A stretch of 64,000 bases of DNA from an uncultured Brachyspira sp. (GTDB lineage: Bacteria; Spirochaetota; Brachyspiria; Brachyspirales; Brachyspiraceae), in the NCBI RefSeq assembly GCF_944388875.1, contig NZ_CALXKQ010000003.1, positions 124,001 through 188,000 of the forward strand, in the 5' to 3' direction. A program made the position numbers and the translations under genes. How positions within the stretch are numbered: the first letter of the stretch is position 1; the number at the start of each line of letters is the position of its first letter. Below the pieces are notes generated by a model. That model ran no database searches, was not told the origin of the DNA, and saw only the letters and a program-made list of their open reading frames with translations. Shown here piece by piece: positions 46,012 through 54,295 of this stretch.

Positions 46012-47642
46012 TTATTTTTCTAAATAAGCATAAAAGAATTTATGAAATCCCAAAGGATTATAAACAACATCCTTTAATTTAGGACTAACAAGCAAAGGCT
46101 CTGTAAAGAAATAAAGCGGTATAGCTCCCATATCTTCTTCTATAAGAATTTTTTCAGCATCATGCATAGCTTTCATTCTTATGTTGTTGTCATCAGTAGA
46201 CATTGCCTGTCCTATTAAATCATCATATCTTTTATTGCTGTATCCTCCATTATTTTGAGTATTGTAGCTTGTAAATAAACTCATCATAGACATAGGATCA
46301 GAATAGTCAGCAGACCAATAAAGCCTTCCTATCATAAAATTCTTTTCTAATAAAGTCTGACCAAGTAAGGCATTATCTATCTGAGTTATAGTAGAATCTA
46401 TATTAAGATGCTCTTTCCACATCTGCTGAACAGCCTCAAATATGCCGACATGATTGCCTGGATCTGTTTTAAACTCTATAACTGGAAAACCCTCTCCGTT
46501 AGGATATCCTGCTTCAGCAAGAAGCTGCTTAGCCATTTCAATATTATTAGAATACCCACCCTCAGATATATCATAGAAATTGCCCCCGTTTACTCTGAAA
46601 TCTCCGTCAATATCGCTAACTTCATAAGGAACCCATCCGCCTGCAGGTTTTTGACCTCCTTTTGTAACATTTTCAACTATGTAATTTCTATCTATCGCAA
46701 GAGATAATGCTTTTCTAACCCTAGGATCTTTCAAATATTCATTAGTTACATTAATAGGATAATAATATGTAGCTATTAAAGGTTTTATTTGTATTAATCC
46801 CTCAGATGAAAGTGTAGGAATATCCTGCTGAGGAGGCTCATAAGCCATATCCAGAGTTCCGTCCTTTATACCTGCCACAGCAGCTGCACCATTTTGCATA
46901 AATACAAATGTTATATTATTGGCAACTATCTCATCTGCATTCCAATATTTATCATTTTTTACCATATTATATTTTCATCTATATTTCTTTCAGACATAAC
47001 ATAAGGACCATTGCCTATATATGTTTCTGGGCTTAAAGTCCATTTATCTCCGTATTCAGATATTATATCCTCTCTTAAAGGCGAAAATGTAGGGAAAGCA
47101 GCTACCTCTAAAAAATATGCTGTAGGAGCTTCTAATTCTACAACCAATGTGTGATCATCAACAGCCCTAACTCCCAATGCATCTACAGGCAATTCTCCTC
47201 TTGTAATAGCCATAGCATTTTTTACAGGTTCATGCTGATAACTGTATTCGCTTGCAACTTTGGGATCAACCTGTCTTCTCCAACTGTATACAAAATCTGA
47301 AGCAACTACAGGCTTGCCGTCTGACCACATAGAATTAGTCCTTAGATAGAATGTATATGTTTTTCCGTCATCACTAATATCCCAGCTTTCAGCAACACCA
47401 GGTACTATTTTATTGTTTCTGTCCCTTATAGTTAATCCTTCAAATACATGAGATATATAAATAACTCCGTATATTTGAGCATTTAAACTAGGATCTATAG
47501 TCTTAGGCTCAACACTTAAATTAACAATTATTCCTCTATCAGTATCATTAACATTTTTGGAACATGATAAAGAGAAAAAAGATACAAAAAATACAAGACA
47601 TGATACTATAATATACGAAAAAATAACCCTCATACCTTTCAT
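46012..47642 (-). pseudogene. oppA: Extracellular oligopeptide-binding protein (OppA-like), frameshifted
   Basis: SBP_bac_5 family periplasmic lipoprotein of an ABC peptide importer, about 540 aa when whole. The front half (46959-47642) begins MKGMRVIF, has lipobox SLSC, and the family tracts VEPKTIDPSLNAQIY and GNGPYVMSERNIDENII, then stops. The rear half (46012-46965) resumes at once with MVKNDKYWNADEIV and continues to the end. One base missing near 46968 explains the break; all else is conserved. ATG 47642 has AAGGGG eight bases before. It is either a recent pseudogene, a programmed frameshift or a sequencing error. Confidence 0.85.
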
Positions 47643-47744
47643 AAATAAACCCCTTAAAATTAAACTATTTTGTAATATTATTTTAAACAATTTACAAAAC
47701 TTAGTCAACAAAAAATAAAAAAAATATATAAATATTATATACCT

Positions 47745-47929
47745 TACAATATCTCATTTTTACATTTGTCAGTATTATAAAAATCAAATATATTTTCAAT
47801 AGAAATACTTACTATATTGAATATTGCTTCATCAGTATAAAATTCGGCATTAGGCGTTATTATAACATAATACATTTTAAATAATTATACTATATTCCAA
47901 AACTTTATCTTTAATATTTTTATTAGCAT
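47745..47929 (-). pseudogene. 3' fragment of a D-lactate dehydrogenase gene
   Basis: Close copy of the end of the intact gene at 53253-54242. The last 38 residues are nearly the same (from ITPNAEFYTDEAIF to NTDKCKNEIL), with catalytic-type His of the ITPHA motif replaced by Asn; further upstream the frame is broken by small deletions. The similarity starts at 47733, just before the stop codon, and ends at about 47929. Confidence 0.8.
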
Positions 47930-48431
47930 TAAAAATACTTTAATTACTTTTAAAATAATATTAACAACAAGTACTCTTTATATAAAACAAAAAATATAAG
48001 TGATTATAAGATAATATTTCAAACTTATAAAATATTATAAAATTTTAGTATAGTATAAAGTTTTTTAAGGCATAGTAATAATGAATAATAAAAAACATAA
48101 TGATCCCTGCTTTACCGAGCTTTATTGTATCTCAATTAAAAGAGAACGGTTACATAAAAATATACTATGAAATAAAAAATAATAACATCGAAAAAAGAAA
48201 AATATTCGCAGGGTATTGACAAAATTGACAAAGTGGTATTGTCAAAATAATCAAGAGGGTATAAGCAAAAAAGTCAAAGATAATAATAAATTTAATATAA
48301 AAAATAATAGTGAATTTGATTTGTTTGCAAATGAACTCTACCTCATTTTTTACAGATTCATATGCAATAAAAATATAACAAACTCCCTAAAATACATTGC
48401 TTAAAAACCAAAAAAGCAGGAATTAATGGAT
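47930..48431 (+). pseudogene. Decayed helix-turn-helix (replication or phage-type) protein remnant
   Basis: Between 48081 and 48410 short frames succeed each other. MNNKKHNDPCFTEL opens one, LPSLIVSQLKENGYIKIYYEIKNN continues in a second, and RKIFAGY, GIDKIDKVVLSK and SKKVKDNNKFNIKNNSEFDLF follow in others. This order looks like a winged-helix protein with a Lys-rich linker, broken by several frameshifts and stops. A 62-aa ORF at 48216-48404 is only the tail of it. 47930-48080 shows nothing I can name. Confidence 0.35.
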
Positions 48432-48584
48432 ATATTAAAAACTAATTTTATTTATAATTACGACTACTAGATTCTGTAACTTTATGATACTAAAGACTGA
48501 TATTTATATATTAAAATAATAATTTACATAACATGTAAAAAATTATAAAAATTAAATAATTTTTCAAGTACTTTTGAAACAAGT
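48432..48584. mobile_element. Miniature inverted-repeat element, copy 4 (left end decayed)
   Basis: The right end AAGTACTTTTGAAACAAGT is intact; on the left only TAAAAACTAATTTTATTTATAA remains and CTTGTTTC is lost. The interior (ATTACGACTACTAGATTCTGTAAC...) is almost the same as that of copy 6, so these two are the closest relatives. Confidence 0.65.
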
Positions 48585-48671
48585 TTATCATACAAATTAA
48601 AATTACATATGAAATTTATTTAAACATGCGTTAACAATAGTATTAATTTTAAATAACAAGATTTTAAGGGG

Positions 48672-48720
48672 GTGGTATGTAATTAAATTTTAAAATTTAT
48701 TTTCATTTTCCCACCCTCTA
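48672..48720 (+). terminator. Hairpin before the Rpn gene
   Basis: GGGTGG (48672-48677) pairs with CCACCC around a long A/T-rich loop. A T-rich stretch follows. It separates the decayed zone from the Rpn gene; its role is uncertain. Confidence 0.3.
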
Positions 48721-48769
48721 TATTTTTAATCTTAATTTGTTATTTTTATACATTTTTTATTTTTTAATC

Positions 48770-48950
48770 GGCTTTGTTATTTTAACTGCCCGCCCAAGCG
48801 TTTTTTTAATTTATTACTAACTAACCGCACGCTTAATTAGTTTTTATTATGAGTGAATATTTATGATGAGAATTTTATTTAATATAAAAATACTATTCAC
48901 CGTGCGTAAAATACCATTTACTTTAAATCAAGTTCTGTTATAATTAAATT
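48770..48950 (+). repeat. Non-coding sequence upstream of the Rpn gene, duplicated downstream (unit A)
   Basis: Contains GCCCGCCCAAGCGTTTTTTT, CCGCACGCTTAA and ACCGTGCG blocks also seen, diverged, at 50020-50215. AAGCGT (48796-48801) can pair with ACGCTT (48829-48834). The promoter TTTACT-16-TATAAT ends six bases before the Rpn start, so the gene is probably read without a leader. Confidence 0.55.
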
Positions 48951-49856
48951 ATGAAAGAGATTAACAGACTTAATGATTTATTTATGCGGTATCTAATCGG
49001 CAAAGAAGGCGACGAGGATATATTAGAAAATATTGTTAATGCTGTTTTAAATAATGCTGGTTTTGAATCTGTAAGCAACCTTGAAATTATTAATCCATAT
49101 AACTTGCCTGAAAATGAGAATTTAAAAGAATCAATCCTTGATGTTAAAGCAAAAACAAAAGACGGTAAAAAAATAATTATTGAGATACAGCTGGTAGGAA
49201 ATAATAATTTTGTAAAAAGAATTTTATATTATATAGCTAAAAATATAGTTTTAGATTTAAAAGAGAATGAAGACTATATAAATGTAAGTCAGATGATTAG
49301 TATTAGTTTCATAAATTTTAATCTAAATATGGGAAGCGAAACTGATATAAAGCGAGAACACAAATGTTTTACTCCTACTGATATTAATAATCATAATCTT
49401 AGATTAGATGTATTTCAAATGCATTTTATAGAAATAAAAAGATTTAAAGATATACTAAAGAATACTAGCATAGATGAATACAATAAAAATAAACTTTTAT
49501 CTTGGATAGATTTTTTCACTACAAAAGATTTAGAAAAAGATATTGAAAAACTTATAGGAGGTAATAATATCATGTCAAAAGTAATAGATAAATATAAAAG
49601 ATTTGTAGCCGATGAAAAAGAGATGGAAGCCTATAATGAAAGAGATACTTTTCTTTACGGACAAGCTGTAATGTTTCAGTATGAAAGAGAAGAAGGATTT
49701 AAACAAGGTATGGAAAAAGGTATGGAAAAAGGTATAGAAAAGGGTAAAAAAGATGAGCAAATTGCAATAGCCAAAGGAATGAAAAATAAAAATATGGATT
49801 TAAACCTCATAAGCGAATTAACAGGATTAAGTATAGAAGAAATAGAAAAACTATAA
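48951..49856 (+). CDS. Rpn-family recombination-promoting nuclease (PD-(D/E)XK transposase-like)
   Basis: 301 aa. N-terminal IKEINRLNDLFMRYLIGKEGDEDILENIV is the family start; the nuclease core shows ESILDVKAKTKDGKKIIIEIQLVG, with Asp and Glu-Ile-Gln as metal site, and then RILYYIAKNIVLDLKE. The C-terminus has a short repeat of Glu-Lys-Gly units (GMEKGMEKGIEKGKK) and a small helical end. Rpn proteins are DNA-degrading enzymes that promote recombination. There is no ribosome site; TATAAT stands six bases before the ATG. It lies between related non-coding blocks and miniature elements, in the most rearranged part of the window. Confidence 0.88.
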   Translation: MKEINRLNDLFMRYLIGKEGDEDILENIVNAVLNNAGFESVSNLEIINPYNLPENENLKESILDVKAKTKDGKKIIIEIQLVGNNNFVKRILYYIAKNIVLDLKENEDYINVSQMISISFINFNLNMGSETDIKREHKCFTPTDINNHNLRLDVFQMHFIEIKRFKDILKNTSIDEYNKNKLLSWIDFFTTKDLEKDIEKLIGGNNIMSKVIDKYKRFVADEKEMEAYNERDTFLYGQAVMFQYEREEGFKQGMEKGMEKGIEKGKKDEQIAIAKGMKNKNMDLNLISELTGLSIEEIEKL

Positions 49857-50019
49857 TGAGATTGTATATTGGCTTATAGTTAATATATTTTGGAATAAAA
49901 AATGCATTTGTTTGAAAACCAAGTAAATTGTATTAGTATTATATTATTAATAGTAAATTAAAGAATTTTTAATTTACTTACATTCCCTCTCCTTTAGGCT
50001 TTAAACATCATTTGTGATT

Positions 50020-50215
50020 TTTTCTTTTTAGTTTAAAATAGCCACCCAAGTGTTTTTTAAAATTATTGCAACTTACCACACACTTAATTTATTTTTTATT
50101 ATAATGAATTGGTGTAATAATAATTTTGTCTATGTATTAAACTTTATTTACCGTGCATTACATGAAAAAATTATTGTATATAAAAACCACTTCACTTGTA
50201 ACAATTAAATTATAC
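50020..50215 (+). repeat. Diverged second copy of the Rpn upstream block (unit B)
   Basis: Parallels 48770-48950: GCCACCCAAGTGTTTTTTAA, CCACACACTTAATT and TTTACCGTGCATTAC. The six-base arms are AAGTGT (50048-50053) and ACACTT (50080-50085), both changed relative to unit A in a way that keeps pairing. No ORF follows; TATAAT is replaced by AACAAT, so it is a dead leader of a lost Rpn gene. The remaining sequence 49857-50649 holds the remnant element at 50282 and the small ORF at 50567. Confidence 0.5.
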
Positions 50216-50281
50216 TTATTGCAAAACTATTTTAACAATTATCTACAGTAATTTTAAACTATGTATATAATCAAAAATTAT

Positions 50282-50335
50282 ACTTGTTTCAAAACTAATT
50301 TTATTTATTATTAAGATATACTAGAATGTGAAAAA
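50282..50335. mobile_element. Miniature inverted-repeat element, copy 5 (left end only)
   Basis: ACTTGTTTCAAAACTAATTT matches the family left end exactly; the interior soon diverges and no right end is found before 50560. A truncated copy. Confidence 0.5.
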
Positions 50336-50566
50336 ATCAATATATATGGCTATGGTATTATAAATCAGCTGTATTATTTTCTGCAAATAAAAAACATTAA
50401 TTTATAATTTCTACAAATAGTATTATATGTATAAAAAAATAAACTTAGATTTGTAAATTTACTAAATAAAAAATATGTCTATAATAGTTTTTTTGTAAAA
50501 ATTATTAACATATAATATTAATTGTTATATAATTAATATATGTTTTTTACAGTTAGGAGTTAAAAA

Positions 50567-50656
50567 ATGTTATCCGCTATATATTTAACAATTAATAATA
50601 TTACATTAATATTTAAAAAAAATCAATATCTATTTTTAAGGTATATAAAATGCTGA
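50567..50656 (+). CDS. 29-codon small ORF overlapping the cyclic-nucleotide-binding gene
   Basis: AGGAG lies six bases before ATG 50567. The peptide begins MLSAIYLTINNITLIF and ends LFLRYIKC; its stop TGA (50654-50656) overlaps the next ATG (50650) in ATGCTGA. Hydrophobic first half, so possibly a membrane peptide, or a translational-coupling leader. No homologue recognised. Confidence 0.45.
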   Translation: MLSAIYLTINNITLIFKKNQYLFLRYIKC

Positions 50657-51804
50657 ACTATAAAGAAGTAACTTTAAAGAAAAATTCTATTCTATTTATA
50701 TCAGATCAATATCCAAATGATAAATTTTATATTATAAAAAATGGAAAGGTTCTGTTTGAAAGTTATTTTGCAGATAATTTTCAACATGAAAATAAAAAAG
50801 GTGATATTATAGGTATAATAAGTGCTGTTCTAAATGAGCCGTATTTCTCCACAGCAAAAGTAATAGAAGATGTAGAAGCATTCGAAATTGATGTTAAAGA
50901 AATAGAAAAAATTGATAATTCTGTAATATTAAATAAAATATATAAGCATCTCATAGACATAATGGAAATATGGGCAAAAAAATATTATTATTTCTTATCA
51001 AAGTATGCAAAAATTGATACCTCTTCTAAAGTCAATATAGAAGAATTGGCAAAAGCATATAAGGATGCAGGATTTGATGATGCTGTTTTAAAAATTTGTG
51101 AAAATAATAAACATATAGAAAAAAGCATAGGAAAAATAAAAAAAATAGAAGAGCCTAAAGAAATATCTAAAGGTGTTTTCAATTATAAAAAAGGAAGCTG
51201 TATATTTGCTGAAACTTCTTTAAGCGAGCATATTTATATTATTAAATCTGGTGCTGTTGGTGTATATAGTTACTTTAACGGCAGAATTATAACTAGAGTA
51301 ATATATTCTGAAAATGATATTTTTGGATATAAGGATATATTCGGTAAAAAATTAGTATCTACAACAGTTATGGCTATTGAAGACTCTATTATAAAAGTTG
51401 TAGATAAAAAAGAATTTGAAAGTATGATACATATTGATAAATCTATAAGAGTATATCTTATAAAAATGATGTCTGCTAGAACATACAATACAATATTAAG
51501 AATAAAGGCTATAAATACTAGTAATATAATATTAAAAATTTTTACAGTTATAGAAGGCTTAGTAAAATTAGAACTATTATTTAAAAGAACAAATTATATA
51601 TCATTAATATACACAATAGATGATATATTGAGTATGGTTTTTATAAATGATAGTGATTATGTTGAAAGAGAAATAAAAAAAATAAAAAGCATTAACATTA
51701 CAAATGAAAAAAATATTATAATAGGTAATGTGAAGAATTTCTTTAAAGAATATGACAGATATAAAAAAAGAAACTCTGACAAAATAGAAAAAGATTTATT
51801 TTAG
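50650..51804 (+). CDS. Cyclic-nucleotide-binding protein (Crp/Fnr-like, tandem domains), copy A
   Basis: 384 aa. Two cNMP-binding (cupin-type) beta-barrels: residues about 8-95 (FYIIKNGKVLFESYF, KKGDIIGIISAVL) and about 180-275 (IYIIKSGAVGVYSYFNG, ENDIFGYKDIFGKK). The last 110 residues resemble a degraded Crp-type winged helix (YTIDDILSMVFINDSDYVEREIKKIKS, IIIGNVKNFFKEY). Residues of the classical phosphate-binding cassette (RxA) are not clear, so cAMP binding is uncertain. AAGG precedes the ATG. It is followed eight bases later by a paralogue of the same layout. Confidence 0.75.
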   Translation: MLNYKEVTLKKNSILFISDQYPNDKFYIIKNGKVLFESYFADNFQHENKKGDIIGIISAVLNEPYFSTAKVIEDVEAFEIDVKEIEKIDNSVILNKIYKHLIDIMEIWAKKYYYFLSKYAKIDTSSKVNIEELAKAYKDAGFDDAVLKICENNKHIEKSIGKIKKIEEPKEISKGVFNYKKGSCIFAETSLSEHIYIIKSGAVGVYSYFNGRIITRVIYSENDIFGYKDIFGKKLVSTTVMAIEDSIIKVVDKKEFESMIHIDKSIRVYLIKMMSARTYNTILRIKAINTSNIILKIFTVIEGLVKLELLFKRTNYISLIYTIDDILSMVFINDSDYVEREIKKIKSINITNEKNIIIGNVKNFFKEYDRYKKRNSDKIEKDLF

Positions 51805-51812
51805 GATTAAAA

Positions 51813-52985
51813 ATGATAAATTATAATAAAGTTCAATTTAAAAAATCATCTATAATATTTATTGACGGACAGGAAGCAAAAAATTATTTTTATATAATTA
51901 CTAAAGGAAGCATAATATCATATAATTATTTTACTGAAGATTACGACATACATCATAAAAATGGAGATATTATAGGTCTGGTTAATTCTGCTATAAATGC
52001 ACCATATTTTGCAACTTCAAAAGCAGAAGAAGATAGCGAGGCTATAGAAATAAATATAGCTGAATTAGATAAAATTGACAATGTAAATATAATGGAAAAA
52101 ATATATAATCATATATCAACATTAATGGAGCTATGGCTCAATCAATACTATTTTATCTTTAGTAAAGAAAAAAATATAAACTGTAAAAAAGAAAATACAA
52201 TATTAGAGATGGCAGAAATATATAAGAATAATGGATTTGATGATGCAGCATTAAAATTATATAATAAGTACATAGAAGAAAATGGAGAAACTGAAGAGTT
52301 AAAAAAGATTATATCAAAAATAAAACCATCAAATACAGCATGTCTTGTAATAGAAGGTATATACAAATTAGATAAAGGAACTTGTATATTTACAGAACTG
52401 GAAACTACAGAAAAACTATATATGGTTATGTCTGGAAAAATAGGAATATACAGCATATTTAACTCTAAACAAATTACAAGAATTATATGTTCAGATAATG
52501 AAGTGTTCAGCGGATATGGTTCTAATAAAAATAATGATTTATTATTAACTACAGCAATAGCATTAGAAGATACAATAATTAAAATATTAAAAAGAGAAGA
52601 TATGTTGGAATTAGTAAAAACGGACAGAGCATTGAGAGAATACTCTATAAAGTTTTTTTCTATGAGAATATATAATATTATGAGAAGTATTAATAGTTTC
52701 AAAATAAAAAATATAATTGGAAAATTCATGCTGGTATTAGAAAGCATAGTAAAAAAAGAAGTTTTATTTAAAGAAACAAATACTTTAAATCTCAAATATA
52801 ATGTTTATGATATATTGAGTATAACAGGCGTTCAATATAATGAATATTCATCAAGAGAAATTAAAAAAATAAAGACAATAAAAATTGATAGTGATGGAAA
52901 TATAATAATTCCTGATATAAAAAAATTTATGAAAGAGTATGATAGATTTCAAAAAATCAACTTTGGCAAAACTGAAGATGAATAA
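51813..52985 (+). CDS. Cyclic-nucleotide-binding protein (Crp/Fnr-like, tandem domains), copy B
   Basis: 390 aa, the same layout as copy A: two cNMP-type barrels (FYIITKGSIISYNYF and LYMVMSGKIGIYSIFNS) and a C-terminal winged-helix-like region (KYNVYDILSITGVQYNEYSSREIKKIKTI). Sequence identity is spread through the whole length, so the pair arose by tandem duplication, long enough ago that many positions differ. Same operon as copy A. AGGA lies seven bases before the ATG. Either a transcription regulator or a signal-binding partner of copy A. Confidence 0.75.
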   Translation: MINYNKVQFKKSSIIFIDGQEAKNYFYIITKGSIISYNYFTEDYDIHHKNGDIIGLVNSAINAPYFATSKAEEDSEAIEINIAELDKIDNVNIMEKIYNHISTLMELWLNQYYFIFSKEKNINCKKENTILEMAEIYKNNGFDDAALKLYNKYIEENGETEELKKIISKIKPSNTACLVIEGIYKLDKGTCIFTELETTEKLYMVMSGKIGIYSIFNSKQITRIICSDNEVFSGYGSNKNNDLLLTTAIALEDTIIKILKREDMLELVKTDRALREYSIKFFSMRIYNIMRSINSFKIKNIIGKFMLVLESIVKKEVLFKETNTLNLKYNVYDILSITGVQYNEYSSREIKKIKTIKIDSDGNIIIPDIKKFMKEYDRFQKINFGKTEDE

Positions 52986-53086
52986 TGTTTTTATATAGGT
53001 ATAATATACTGTCCATCATAATATAATTAAAGCATATAAAAAATATATAATATTGTCATCAATTCTAAAGTTCTGTCAAATAATAT

Positions 53087-53241
53087 CCTTATTTCAAAAC
53101 TAATTTTATTTATAATTACGCCTACTAGATTCTGTAACTTTATGATGCTAAAGACTGCATATTTATATACATAAAACTATAAATTATACAACATGTAAAA
53201 CATCGTATTTGTAATTCTATCAAGTACTTATGGAACAAGCC
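53087..53241. mobile_element. Miniature inverted-repeat element, copy 6 (155 bp)
   Basis: Ends CCTTATTTCAAAACTAATTT and ACTTATGGAACAAGCC, both slightly degraded terminal repeats. The interior matches copy 4 closely. It ends about 12 bases before the stop codon of the lactate dehydrogenase gene at 53253, at exactly the point where that gene's duplicated fragment also begins. Confidence 0.65.
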
Positions 53242-53252
53242 TATTATATACC

Positions 53253-54242
53253 TTACAATATCTCATTTTTACATTTGTCAGTATTATAAAAATCAAATAT
53301 ATTTTCAATAGAAATACTTACCATATTGAATATTGCTTCATCAGTATAAAAAGCAGCATGAGGCGTTATTATAACATTATCCATTTTAAATAATTCTTCT
53401 ATTATACTATCTTCCAAAACTTTATCTTTAATATTTCTATTAGCATAAAGTATTTCATTAGTATAAACATCCAATGCAGCAGCAGCTATATGCTTATTTT
53501 TAATAGCATCAAGAAGATCAGCATTATTAACTATAGCACCTCTGCTTACATTAATAATATAAACTCCTTTTTTCATCTTATTTATAGCATCTTTACATAA
53601 CATTTTATCAGTTTCCTTTGTAGCAGGAACATGATATATTATAACATCGCTTTCTGCATATAATTTATCTAATGAAACATACTCAGCATAATTTTTTATT
53701 TCATCTTTTTGAGTTCTTGAATATACAAATATATTTTTTGGGGAAAATCCGCTTAAATGCTTTATTGTTAAAGAGCCTATTCTTCCGCTTCCTATAACAC
53801 CTATATTTAAATTTCTAATCTCCTTGCCTATAAGTCCATTGCGTACATAATTTCTATTATAGCCGTTAATAAGCAAATTATTATAATGTCTAATAAGAGA
53901 TAGTAAAGAAAGTATTGTAAACTCACTCACAGAATTAGGAGAATATGAAGGAACATTGGCAATTCGCATGCCAACCTTTTTAGCATGCTTAATATCTGCA
54001 TTATCAAAACCTACAGCCCTAGTACTCATATATTTAATACCATATTCTTTAAGTTTATCAATAACTTTATCCGTTATCTCATCTCTAGCATTAAATAATA
54101 CAGCATCATAGCCTTTAGTTTCTTCTACATTATTGATATTTAAATAATATTTATTTAAGTTTAATTTAATATTATATTTTTGCTCCATTAATTTAAAAGC
54201 ATCTATCTCATCTTCTAAAACAGAATATACAGTAATTTTCAT
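53253..54242 (-). CDS. ldhA: D-lactate/2-hydroxyacid dehydrogenase
   Basis: 329-aa NAD-dependent dehydrogenase reducing pyruvate to D-lactate in fermentation. Cofactor loop NIGVIGSGRIGSLTIKHL at about 146-163; catalytic Arg in NVSRGAIVNNADLLDAI at about 233; Glu in the following strand and His in ITPHAAFYTDEAI at about 296. YMSTRAVGFDNADIKHAKKVG marks the family. The gene is intact and carries a broken 3' copy 5.5 kb to the left. ldhA is chosen over other 2-hydroxyacid members by the N-terminal motif; the exact substrate is untested. Confidence 0.9.
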   Translation of the reverse strand: MKITVYSVLEDEIDAFKLMEQKYNIKLNLNKYYLNINNVEETKGYDAVLFNARDEITDKVIDKLKEYGIKYMSTRAVGFDNADIKHAKKVGMRIANVPSYSPNSVSEFTILSLLSLIRHYNNLLINGYNRNYVRNGLIGKEIRNLNIGVIGSGRIGSLTIKHLSGFSPKNIFVYSRTQKDEIKNYAEYVSLDKLYAESDVIIYHVPATKETDKMLCKDAINKMKKGVYIINVSRGAIVNNADLLDAIKNKHIAAAALDVYTNEILYANRNIKDKVLEDSIIEELFKMDNVIITPHAAFYTDEAIFNMVSISIENIFDFYNTDKCKNEIL

Positions 54243-54295
54243 AATATAAACCTTAAAACATGAATTTATTTTAGAATAAATAATAAAAACTGCAT

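Noticed and set aside
48216-48404. 62-aa ORF as an intact gene
   Set aside because: It lacks a ribosome site, is one of several short frames that follow one another like a broken gene, and has no partner.
49575-49760. 61-aa minus-strand ORF inside the Rpn gene
   Set aside because: It is the shadow of the Glu-Lys-Gly repeat and has no start signals.
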